Assembly (NCBI GenBank): GCA_958450325.1
Contig: OY288251.1
Coordinates: 17,668,976-17,732,975 of the forward strand
Direction: 5' to 3'
DNA from: Agrostemma githago
Taxonomy: Eukaryota; Streptophyta; Magnoliopsida; Caryophyllales; Caryophyllaceae
DNA: 64,000 nucleotides
Part shown: positions 1 to 9,603 of the stretch, one piece after another
Numbering within the stretch: the first letter of the stretch is position 1
Layout of the letters: the number at the start of each line of letters is the position of its first letter
Translations under genes and position numbers: made by a program
The notes under the pieces: model-generated
Told to the model about the DNA's origin: nothing
Databases searched by the model: none
What the model saw: only the letters and a program-made list of their open reading frames with translations

Positions 1-1269
1 GACTTGATTGGAAGTTTGGTATTCATTAGAATAGGAGGCACCTTGCTTGAACGCTTGAAAGGCGTTCACTTGCTCAACGCTTCCTTGACAATGCATAGGA
101 TCATGACCAACGATTCCACAAGTATCACACATCCCATAATAAGGCAAAGGAGGTGCAAATCCCAAAGCATTCACTTCTTGAATCGAGTGTTGGTTGGAGA
201 AACTAATGCTTTGAACTTGATTAAGGTGGCCTTTGAGCTTCTTGTCAATATTCTCCATGTGGGTCTTCAATTGAGCTCCAAGGTCAATGCTTAATTGAGT
301 AATAGCATCAACCTCGTGCCTACCTCCTCGATTTGCCTTCCTAGGCCTTGAGTATTGAGAATTATGAACCACCATCTCCTCGATCCTTGCCCATGTTTGG
401 TCATCATCGACCTCGGTGAACTTACCATTAGAGCCCATATTAAGAATAGCTCTTGAGTCCTCATAAAGACCGTTCCAAAATTGTTGGACTGAGAACCATT
501 GTGCAAGTCCATGGTGGGGGCACGATCTAACCAAAGATTTAAACCTCTCCCAAGCTTCATAAAGGGTTTCCTCATCCCGTTGTTGGAAACCGGTGATGGA
601 GGCCCTTAGCAAATTAGTCTTCTCCGGAGGGTAGAACTTTTGGTAGAACGCCAATGCAAGTTTCTTCCAAGTATCGATGCCCATGGTTGCCCTATCGAGA
701 TGCTTGATCCATAGCTTCGCTTTTCCAAGTAATGAGAATGGAAATAATACCCAACGGATTTGATCTTGAGTAACCCCGGGTTGAGAAATAGCGTCACAAT
801 AATCGGAGAAAGTCTCCATGTGTTGGTGCGGGTCTTCGGTGGGCAAACCACTAAATTGATTTCTCTCCACAAGTTGGATGAATTGAGTCTTGGCCACAAA
901 AATTCCGGCATAAGCGGCCGGTAGAGTATTCGGTCCCGGCAAGACATCTTCCGTAAATGTAGAGTGACATGAAAACTTCCGCATGATTGGATATGCGGGA
1001 GAAGATGGTGTAGACGGTGTTGATGTAGAACTAGGCGGGGAACTAGGTGAAGAAGAGTGGATAGATGAACCAAAGGGGTTTATGAAGATCTCTTCGGCCG
1101 TCTCTCTAGGTGACTCGTTAAAGTCGGATCCTTGTGCTTGCTCTTCAATGGTATTGCTAGTACTTGGTTGAGAGATTCTAACCCGGCCAATCGTCCGTTG
1201 GCGAAAGGCTCTAAAGAGTCTTTCCGGCTCTGGATTGAAGAGAAAGAATTCGCCTCTCCCCCTAGGCAT
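1..1269 (-). CDS. gag: Gag polyprotein of a Ty3/Gypsy retrotransposon (3' part beyond the left edge)
   Basis: Reading the complement from the ATG at 1267-1269 gives 423 codons with no stop, running off the window edge. Retroelement Gag packages element RNA into cytoplasmic particles. A Ser/Pro-rich N-terminus precedes a retrotransposon-gag core with the FYPPEKTNLLR-like segment and LYEAWERFKSLVRSCPHHGL near residues 220-250, a signature of Athila/Tat-type plant Gypsy Gag. A CCHC zinc knuckle (C-x2-C-x4-H-x4-C) lies at about 82-123. The leader, tRNA-Asp primer site and LTR follow at higher coordinates, so the whole 5' end is present. It is one of the few undamaged frames in the window, suggesting a recent insertion. 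Exact lineage needs pol, which is outside. Confidence 0.93.
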   Translation of the reverse strand, partial: MPRGRGEFFLFNPEPERLFRAFRQRTIGRVRISQPSTSNTIEEQAQGSDFNESPRETAEEIFINPFGSSIHSSSPSSPPSSTSTPSTPSSPAYPIMRKFSCHSTFTEDVLPGPNTLPAAYAGIFVAKTQFIQLVERNQFSGLPTEDPHQHMETFSDYCDAISQPGVTQDQIRWVLFPFSLLGKAKLWIKHLDRATMGIDTWKKLALAFYQKFYPPEKTNLLRASITGFQQRDEETLYEAWERFKSLVRSCPHHGLAQWFSVQQFWNGLYEDSRAILNMGSNGKFTEVDDDQTWARIEEMVVHNSQYSRPRKANRGGRHEVDAITQLSIDLGAQLKTHMENIDKKLKGHLNQVQSISFSNQHSIQEVNALGFAPPLPYYGMCDTCGIVGHDPMHCQGSVEQVNAFQAFKQGASYSNEYQTSNQV

Positions 1270-1484
1270 ACACTACACACTTGAGCAAACGTGAGAACAC
1301 CTAGTGCTTTTCGGGCAATAGGCAACGACAATAAACAAGCACCATCGAAAGACAAAGAGAAAATGAAGAAATAAAACTAAGGAAAGAAGAAGAATCTAGA
1401 GAATATGCACAAGAGATGATAGAAGAGCACAAAGAAGGGTAACTAAGTCTAGCTATAAGCAAACTAGTCTAAACAATGCACCGT

Positions 1485-1501
1485 CCCCGGCAACGGCGCC
1501 A
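1485..1501 (-). promoter_or_regulatory. Primer binding site, complementary to tRNA-Asp 3' end
   Basis: The plus strand reads CCCCGGCAACGGCGCCA, the 3' end of plant tRNA-Asp including CCA, so the minus-strand element RNA can pair with that tRNA to prime first-strand synthesis. It sits 6 nt inside the LTR boundary at 1508 and about 215 bp upstream of the gag ATG. This fixes element orientation and the inner LTR edge. Confidence 0.9.
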
Positions 1502-2570
1502 AATTAATGGTGGGATTTGCCGTGGGTCCTACCGATCAATATTTAACCGACTATTCCTAGTGGGTAGCTAGGGCAAGTAGGGTCGATATCCACGGAGACG
1601 GTATGATAAAGTCTAGACTAGGTCGGCCTAAAAACGAGACTAAATCACCAAACAAACACAAAGGAAGCAATAATTGGTAAACTATGGTGGCGGAAGAGGT
1701 AAGACTAGGCTAACAATGAACTAGGCTAAAACAATGCCAAAATGGAATAACTAATGATCAAACAAACTAGTAAACTAAAAGAAACGATGACTACTAAGAG
1801 GATGAAATCAAATATGAAAGGAAGTGGGGTAGGTCGGGTTCATAAGTGTAGTAGGGTAATTGGGGTGATCGTGGGTGCAAGCGTCCCCTAGTTGCTAGAG
1901 TCGGTCCGGGCTCTCGCTACGTAGACCAACGCCGAGGTAAGTTCGCGCTCTCGCGTCTAAGACTAACCTCAACACAACCACAAAATAGACAAACAATGAG
2001 AAGATGAGCACAAGTATGGGGAGCATTGGCCACTACTACTCACACAAGCAAATCAACAAACACATAGAGAGCCCATTATGTGACTAACAACAAAAGAGTC
2101 ACCTTTACCCTTAATCAAACCCTAATCACCCATAATCTACCCTTAATTCCCCTACTAACCCCAGAAGAAGACTACTCACTCATTATCAAGAACAAACCAA
2201 CAATAATAAGAGAAGACAACATGAAAAACCAAACATCCATTATAAAGAACAAGAACAATAACAAAAACACTAAGTGAAGATCCAAACTTGAGTAAATAAA
2301 CAAAGAACAAGGAATAAGAAATTATACCAACAACAAGAGGAAGAAAAAGATGCAATCTTGTATAAATAAGAACCCAAATCCACTCCAAGGATGTCAAGCT
2401 TGGAGAAATCTTCAAGAACCCACTTAATACAAGATTATCTAAACTAGATTAAACTAAGATTAACTAAAGATTAACTAGAGATTAAAAGAGATTAATTAGG
2501 GTTTTGAATGCTTAATAGAGGCCTAAAATAATCTAGGATAAAGTATGGTGCTTAAACATAACAAAGGAGG

Positions 2571-2583
2571 AGTATTTATAGGG
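2571..2583 (-). promoter_or_regulatory. TATA box of the Gypsy LTR
   Basis: The minus strand reads CCCTATAAATACT, a strong plant TATA box. It lies about 500 bp from the LTR outer end and about 50 bp downstream, in transcription sense, of the palindrome cluster at 2634-2740. Transcription would run leftward into U5, the primer site and gag. Confidence 0.7.
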
Positions 2584-2633
2584 TTACAAGAATGAAGGAG
2601 GAAGAAAAGAGTCACGCGGGCTTCAGCAGTCTC

Positions 2634-2740
2634 GTCCCGTTCGGGACGGGTTTGTCCCGCCCGGGACGGATTGGTCCCGCCCGGGACGGAGCCAAAACAG
2701 AAGCTATGCTATTCGTGCACCTCATCCCGGACGGGATGAG
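2634..2740. repeat. Phased palindromes in LTR U3
   Basis: GTCCCG-nn-CGGGAC occurs three times starting at 2634, 2654 and 2674, an exact 20-bp spacing, with centres TT, CC and CC. A fourth longer version (CTCATCCCG-GA-CGGGATGAG) lies at 2721-2740. Spacing near two helical turns upstream of a TATA box suggests paired binding sites for a dimeric regulator; a hairpin role is an alternative. Confidence 0.75.
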
Positions 2741-3078
2741 GCAATACCTGTCGGGGATGAGTCTTGTAGGCCTCCAATATGATCTTTAAGGTTCCTCCTT
2801 GCTTCACATGGACTTCTCATCGACTCTTGGGTCTCGGGATCGAGTCTAAGAGGCTCGGGATCGGGTCCCAAGGTATCGAGTGATCGTTCCTCCGCTTCGC
2901 TGGCTCCGAAAAGTGTATGTATTGAGTCGGAATCGCTCAAACTCTTCATGAATGGTCTCGGGAACCTGAAACGAGCTAGAGGAAGCATAAGTAGCCCATG
3001 AACCGCTCCCAAGGAGCGATTCCGCAAGGAAATGGGACCAAAACACAGCAAATTAGGCACTACAAACTACACTTATCA

Positions 3079-3554
3079 GAAACTCTAGAAAATCGATTTG
3101 GGGGTTTTTAGTACGTTAAGTTTCGATGCTTATGTTTAGTCCCATTGTTAAATTAGGGTCGATTAGAGTTTGTTAGGTTAGTTATAAGCTTGATCGAGGT
3201 TCTCGAGGTGCGATAATGGCTTCCTAGGGTGATAGGTTCGAAATGATAGGGTTAGAGACCGTTTTCCCGATTATTCCTGTGTTTATTTTGTGTAATCTCA
3301 TTAAAATAGTGTTTGTGAGGATGTGAGTATCTCTCTCCTAGGGCTTTCCGTGAGGTTTTGTGTGTCTTAAGACAGACCAAAAGGTGTCGTAACGATGCCG
3401 GATTTTGCCGAAACAACTTCCATCGTGACCGGGATCGAAAATGGGTGCTAACGGCCTTTTAGGAATTTTGATACCCTTATCCGAAATTTTGACCTATCTG
3501 AGCTGCTTTAGCTTGACCTGAGGCACAATTTTTTATTTTTTTTTAATTTTGCAG
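3079..3554. other. Upstream region of the PMD gene, no clear coding sequence
   Basis: Flank of the Gypsy LTR and internal part of the interrupted Tat-like element. A T-rich tract ending TTTTGCAG at 3547-3554 is a good 3' splice site, and GTGAGT near 3322 is a possible donor, so an upstream exon or spliced leader is likely, but I cannot identify its start codon. Confidence 0.4.
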
Positions 3555-6171
3555 TGAGAGGTAACACCGAGCGTCCTGAGGGAGCTTCTAGTGATGAGAT
3601 TGTCGGGACGAGTTCACAGACTCCCCGAGGGATTCGTAGGAGGCGACGGAGTACCTCTTCTCAGTGTCGTGACCCTGAGGCCATTAATGAGGCCGATTTT
3701 GATAGAGTGAGGAAGCGTAGGCTTTCGGAGACGGTTGCTAGGAGGGCTCACGTTCTGGTTCCTGTACCGGAGGATGAGGAGATTGTTTACGAGGATCCCG
3801 AGTGGGCTCGGGACTGGGATGGTCATCAGCTGGTATTTCACCTTGACCGTCAAATTTCTCACCGTATTGTGCGGGGTCTGGTGAGTGTTCTATTTGGGTT
3901 TGTTAGCTATGTCTTAGATTTTTGATTCTGGCTAGGCTAGACTAGTTTTGTTCATGCTCGTATTGTTTTGGTTTGCAGTCCCCAGGTCCGATGAGGACTT
4001 TCTCGGGCTGTACTACGTGTCTCGAGATTTACTCTCAGAAGTTGACCCCCGCGGTAAAGGAGATTATCGCGAGGACTGCTCTAGGTCCCGTGGTTTAGCA
4101 GTGGGTTAGGCTGGTGTGTTGCAAGACCAAATGCAACCTTATGGTGATTAGGGCGATGATAGATCGCTTTCATGATACTAGCTCGACCTTCCACATGGCT
4201 TTTGAGGAGGTTGGGATGACCCTAGAGGATTTTGGCATGATTTCCGGTTTGCCCTGGGGGCCGGTTAAGATTAGGTGGGCCGCCGAAGGCCCTAGTCTAG
4301 ATAGTGATGGGGTTCAGAACTTCATCAGGGATTGTCTAACGCGTGAGGCATATAGTGCGCCTCATGCTTTGGTTCAGAACCTCGTATATCACCGATCACT
4401 ACGAACGAGTGGCGGTGTTAGAGGGTCGAGAACCTAACACGCCGGTGCAGGATGCCCGGTTGTGTTTGTGGTATTTCCTAGGATCGACCCACTTCTCGGA
4501 CAAGGGCGAGAGGTTCAGAACTAGGATTTTGCCTTTCCTGGCCGACCTGACTAAGCTAGGACGTTATGATTGGGTAACCGCGGCTTTCGCGGAGATGACT
4601 CGCTGCCTGCAAGTCATGGTAAGGCCGTTGGCGATAGAGTTGGCTTCAGCTGTGCCTATCGTGGGTCTGGGCCTTATACTGGAGGTTAGTCACTATTCTC
4701 ACTTTCGTGTCTCGAGTTCTACCTGGCTTTGGTTTAGTGTTGCTAAGTGTATTATGGGTTTATTGCAGGCTTGGATCTACTCCAACTCTCCGTGCTTGGC
4801 TCCTAAGACGGTGCGGGTTCACCCGAAGAGATTCCCGGCGGGGATTGAATGGAGGCTGGCTCAGCTCAAGAGTACTACCAGCCACTACCCGGCGGAAAAT
4901 GCACTGGTTAACAAGTTGAGCCTCGGGGATGTAAGTTTTTTTTTTCCTGCTTAGCTTAGTACCCCCAAGGTTTAGGATTTATCGTAGTGTTGGTTCATTT
5001 GTATAGTTTGTGGCCCGCCCCTTGGTTGATTATGAGGGCGTGCCGGATTACGTGGCTAGGGAGCTGAGGCCTCGGAGTTACAAGAGGATGATCCTTCCTG
5101 CGTTGTTTTGCTCAGTTTGGTATCTGGGCGAGCGGTTGGTGCGTCAGTTCCTATATCATGATTTCAGGGTGCCGGTTGATCCTCCCCGGACCATGTTTAG
5201 ACCACCGACTGCCGCAGAGGTCCTCGAGGATAGGGACGGAGAAGGAGGTGACACACTCTTGGTGCCTGGAGCCTCCTATCTGTCTCACGTCACCCGGCGG
5301 TTAGCTTGGTATCGCCTTGTGGTAAGGTTTTAGTTTTGGTTCTAGTGTTTTCTTTGCGATTTATTGTTTTCTTTGCCCTCTGACCGACCAATCTGTTTTC
5401 TTCTCAGCTGGCCGATCCGACTGATGAAATCCAGCCCCCAGATTTTCCCCTGACACTGCTTAGGATGGATGCGGCTGGGATACCCTTTACTGAGCCCCTC
5501 CCCCCGTGTTCTGCTGAGGAGATGGATGCCGTGATGGAGTGGCGCGACCGGGTGTACCGGGTGAGTTTTGGTTTTCGTTCTTCGTTTGGGTTCTAGGAAT
5601 TGGGGTCGGTTTGCCTAACTTCTTATGGTTTCATCTTTCAGGTTTCCTCGGCTTACCATCAGCGTTTGTGGCAGGCCGCCAACTGCTTTCGGGCTTATGC
5701 CTCGAGGGTCTCCCGTGACACTTCGGGGCCTCGATCGGTGAGTTTATGTGACTAGGGTAGTTTTCTAGGCTGCTGGTGTTTTTTCCTAATGTTTAAATGT
5801 ATTTGCAGGATGTCCCGGATATGGTGGGACAATTGGAGACTCGGGTGACCGAGCTTGAGGCGAGAGAGGTTTAGGTGCAACGGCTCCTGCAATCTCGGGC
5901 TGACGAGATCACCTTTTTGAAGCAGCAGCTGGCTCGGTTTTAGAGTAAGACCTCTGCACAGGGCGCGGCCAGGCATCGGGTTGAAAGGGAGGATGAGGCT
6001 ACGGGTGCTAGTGAGGAGATCGGAGGAGTCCCCGAGACGGCTACTTTAGACATGCTGTCGGGGATGGATGGTAGTGAATCTCCTCTTATAGACCTGGAGG
6101 ATCTAGGCTTAGATGGCAATCTTTGCGAGGTTGGGCTAGCTGTTGGTGCGGCTTCTAGGGGTCCATCCTAG
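3555..6171 (+). pseudogene. Plant mobile domain (PMD) gene, antisense passenger of a Tat-like retrotransposon, broken
   Basis: At least seven exons can be followed: 3555-3880, 3979-4684, 4769-4930, 5007-5321, 5408-5560, 5642-5737 and 5809-6171, all with GT-AG introns of 71-98 bp. The second exon encodes the PMD signature (MIDRFHDTSSTFHM, then MTLEDFGMISGLPWG near 4160-4260); the last encodes a coiled-coil-prone Leu/Glu/Gln segment. PMD proteins (MAIN/MAIL type in hosts) also occur as antisense frames in Tat-lineage Gypsy elements. It runs opposite to the gag-like frame at 8866-9603, matching that layout. Lesions: TAG at 4096, 5872 and 5941, all probably from CAG, and a one-base frameshift between about 4375 and 4440. 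Cellular function is not inferable. Confidence 0.8.
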
Positions 6172-8865
6172 TCTCGATTTGTGTATGAATTTGTATATTT
6201 TGTATATTCGTTTTGGATTCTTAGTATTTGAATTGGCCAGATTAGTCCTGCGTTTTTATTTGACGAATTGTTCACCTAGGTTAAGAAGTAATCACTTTTT
6301 TGTTAATTGGTTTGCGATCTGACCTAGTTTGGCGTGCGTTGACGTTGCATAGAGGTATGAAAACAGTTCCTTTTGGATGTTTTGAAATGCGTCGATTTGA
6401 ACTAGGAATCGAATCAGATATTACGTCGATTAAAATGTTTTGACTCGAGATGGACGAGATGTAAAATGCCAACGTAAAACATTAACGTGTTTTGACCGAG
6501 TACATTATGAGATGAGTTTAGTTGCTTTGACATTCAGAACGAAATCAGAAGTTTGAAATTCGGGCAACTTTTGAAAAAAAAAAGTTGGACCACTTTTTGC
6601 ATACTCATGATATTGCCTTGTTAGGCTACAGACGCGACTTGACAATAACCGTTAAAACGCTACGACACGCCTAGGTGGGGTAGCTAATCCCCCTAAAAAA
6701 ATGAAAAGACGTCTAACTCCGGTGGGTCCGACGGGTGGAATGTGATACTCGCGTGGACATGTTACTCTTGCGTGGGCATTTTGGATTTTGAAAAGGGTTT
6801 AGCATCTTAAGGAGATCGTTCTTGACGTCTGGGGTTGTCGGATGTGAGAAAAAAGGTTAAAGATTGTGGAGATAAACGTATTACAGAATAAGGAAGCTAT
6901 GTGGGCTAATGTCACTAAGCGCCCGACCGAAGACGGCGTTGCCGATCCTAGTATTCGTCAGTTCATCTAAACGGGCCAAGACCGATAAGACCCATATTGA
7001 GAATGTGAGTGAGGAGGAGAAGTGGGATTGGCTGGGCTCGCCTTTAGCTAGGGCAGTGGAAGCTTGTGTTCGGAGAGGCCGATGGTGAGAGACCCGATCA
7101 AGGACACCTGAATGGCGAGAAAATGAGAAAGTCGGACCGGTAGAGTTCAGCCATTTAGTACTATGTTGTATTAATTGATATTATGTGGCGTATTAGTACT
7201 AGTTTTTCGTAGGATTTTGCTTGACACGTCGTCATTTTTCGGGGTAGCCGGATTTCGGATGCTCTATGTAAAGGGCCTCGACAAAGGCTTGATTTAACTG
7301 ATTTTTTTATTAATGAGAACCACAATATTTTTTTTGGTGGCTCGCAACTCGATTCTTCATTTTACCCGGAGCGACCTTTCGGGTTTTCACTCCGTCCTCG
7401 GCTCACCTTTTTTGCTCTTTTTTTTTTCTTTTTTTTGTTGTTTTTTTTACGACGGCTCACAACTTGTTTCTTCATTTTGCCCGGAGCGCCCTTTCGGGTT
7501 TTCACTCCGTCCTCGACTCGTCGTTTGTGCTTCGTCATTGGAATCACTCATTAACCGGAGCGTGAAAAAAGGTTCCGGTTTGCATGTGAATCGAGTAATC
7601 AATTTTGTTATTTGGTTGGTTGTACCCGAAGAAGGTTTCCTACGTATTCGTGTTTAGACGGAATCAAACCATGTTCGTAGTTCTTTATAGATGTGAGTGA
7701 TTTTGTTTTAGACCCGTTATGCCAATTATCGATGTGAGATGTTTAGAGTGTTTCGCATGGGTTTTCACCCTAGCTAAAAATTGATGTGAAATGGTCGGGT
7801 GTGACCCCTTGAAAGTGACAATTACCAAGATACCGCGTTTGGGTCAGGGCGACTGGCTTGGATGGTTTTGGAATGTGGAGCTAGGTAGTGAGTGGCTCTG
7901 ATGAACTAAAATATGGAGCTTGATTTTTGTGGAGTTAAGGCTATGGGGTTACGGTTTCGTAAAGTGGTAGGAAAGAGGAGGCTGAGTAAAAATGACTCTT
8001 ACTTCTATCGGGTGGGTTGTAAATTACGTGGGATCTGATTTCCATGTCTGGCCCTAACGGTTGGGATTATCCTATTGAGCTTGAATCCTCAAATTTCCGA
8101 ATTGTCTCCTAACAAGTGTCTCGGGAAGGTCTTAAGGGTTGGAATGTAGGGAGGCTAGTATTTGGGTGCTAGCTGACTGGCCTGTTCATTTTTCTTTTTC
8201 TCTCTCTTTTTTTTTGCTTTTTGTTCGGACTTTGCACTTAAAGTCGAATTGGATGATTGGGGGGGTTTCATTTGACCGTTGATTTTGGTCTTGATCATTG
8301 AATTTGGCTGGTTAATTTGGTAGTGGTTTCATTCTTTCTTTGGCTCGTTTTGGCCATTTCAGACTCTTCTTCTTCTTTTTTTTTTTTGTCAGACTAGCAA
8401 CTATGGTAGGAATTGGTTGGTCTTTATTTGAGGGATGTTTATTGTGGGAAATGAGTTTGTCTTCCTTCTTTGATCACAAGCTAAAAGACTATCTAGGTTT
8501 GTCATAGGATTCGGGAATGCTCGTTCTAAGGGATAGTTTGTGGCTTTCTACACCAGGCATGGAATAGGTAAAAGAAAATAATACGGGATCTCAGTTCTTG
8601 TAATTCCTCATTGTTTCGAGGTATGTTTGATTGTTATCGATAAATGGCACGGTACCGAGTTGTAAGCAAGAAAGTGCATTTTTAAATCAAGCGATTATCG
8701 AGGCGCATTATAAAGAAAGAAAAGTTTATTTCTTTTTATTGATAGTAATAAGCGGGCTACGTGCCCTAGACATTGTTTTTGGGGAGGTGGAGGACAGGTC
8801 CCCTCGCACCTTCTAACTCGATGCGAGAAACGAAAACACATTTGTTATATTATTACACCTAGGCC
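6172..8865. other. Non-coding interior of the Tat-like element, no pol detected
   Basis: About 2.7 kb between the PMD gene and the gag-like frame where an autonomous element would carry protease, reverse transcriptase, RNase H and integrase. I see no such motif on either strand; long frames here only reflect poly-T tracts. A 68-bp segment (CCGGAGCG, TTTCGGGTTTTCACTCCGTCC) is duplicated at 7338-7405 and 7453-7520 with 115-bp offset. The element is therefore probably non-autonomous. Confidence 0.55.
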
Positions 8866-9603
8866 CTAAGATGAACTAGACTTTGACTCGGACATAGATT
8901 CACTCATCTCGGTGGATGCCCGTGGGTTGTCAGGATCTTCCTCAATATTCCGGACATTCTTCTCTACAGGGTCGAGGTGGGAACAATCGATGGTCTCGTC
9001 AAGGACAGCGTTAATGCTAAAGGGGTTTGTGGAATTGTTAGGTTTTTCGGGTGGAGGGAGAGGAATCGTCCCAATTTCGATCATGTCTTGTATGACATGT
9101 TTGAGTCGATAGCAGGATTCGGTATCGTGCCCGTTACCTTGGTGATATAGGCAATAAGCATTAGGGGTCCAACTTTTTCCTCGTCTGCCGTCTGGTGGGT
9201 CCGGAGTGGAACCCATGGGCAAGAGTAACCCTTGATCGACTAAGTTCTTAAGAGCTTCGATCTAAGATGAATTGATTGGGGGTAAATTCCCTCGGTGATC
9301 TTTCTACTTTGTTGGAGGTGGTCCTATAAGGTCTTGGTGTTCTTTCCGTATCGATTTTGGTAAACTTCGATCGGGTGGAGCGTTGTGATAATCTATCCTA
9401 GGTAGGATCTTGGGCGTGGTGACTGCCGGATTGGCGTTCGTTTCGCTTTCAGGGTCTCTACTCTCAAGGAAATTGAGGCGGTTATCGATGTAACGGACGG
9501 AGAAAGTCAAACGGGTTACCGAAGTATGGATGTTGCGAACTAATTTGGTTAGGGTACTGACATCGTTGTGGATGTTTTTGATGGCGCTTGAATCTACCGA
9601 CAT
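8866..9603 (-). pseudogene. Short Gag-like protein of a Tat-like non-autonomous retrotransposon
   Basis: A frame of about 246 codons starting MSVDSSAIKN at 9603 and ending in a Ser-rich tail at 8866. The first 60 residues look coiled-coil-forming; near residue 140 comes CLYHQGNGHDTESCYRLKH, a C-x2-H-x4-H-x4-C knuckle followed by a basic helix, as at the C-terminus of many plant Gypsy Gag proteins. The central capsid-like Gag domain is not recognisable, so it may be a reduced Gag. Two in-frame stops (TAG at 9304-9306 and another near 9261) break it. The 5' LTR lies 2.35 kb upstream in transcription sense. Family assignment rests on the knuckle and context. Confidence 0.65.

Larger units (their letters stand above)
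1508..3078 (-). mobile_element. 5' LTR of the minus-strand Gypsy element (1571 bp)
   Basis: On the minus strand this block begins TGATAAGTGTAG at 3078 and ends CCCACCA at 1508, the TG...CA ends expected of an LTR, immediately next to the tRNA-Asp primer site. A TATA box and an upstream palindrome cluster lie inside. The 5 bp outside the outer end, 3079-3083 (gaaac), is the predicted target duplication; its partner and the 3' LTR are off-window. The LTR interrupts the Tat-like element that continues from 3079. Confidence 0.85.

Noticed and set aside
291..1355. Shorter minus-strand frames at 291-575, 606-1073 and 1080-1355
   Set aside because: Shadows in other frames of the continuous gag frame 1269-1, which alone shows Gag motifs.
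7362..7547. Lys-rich 61-aa minus-strand frame
   Set aside because: Produced by poly-T tracts within a duplicated non-coding block.
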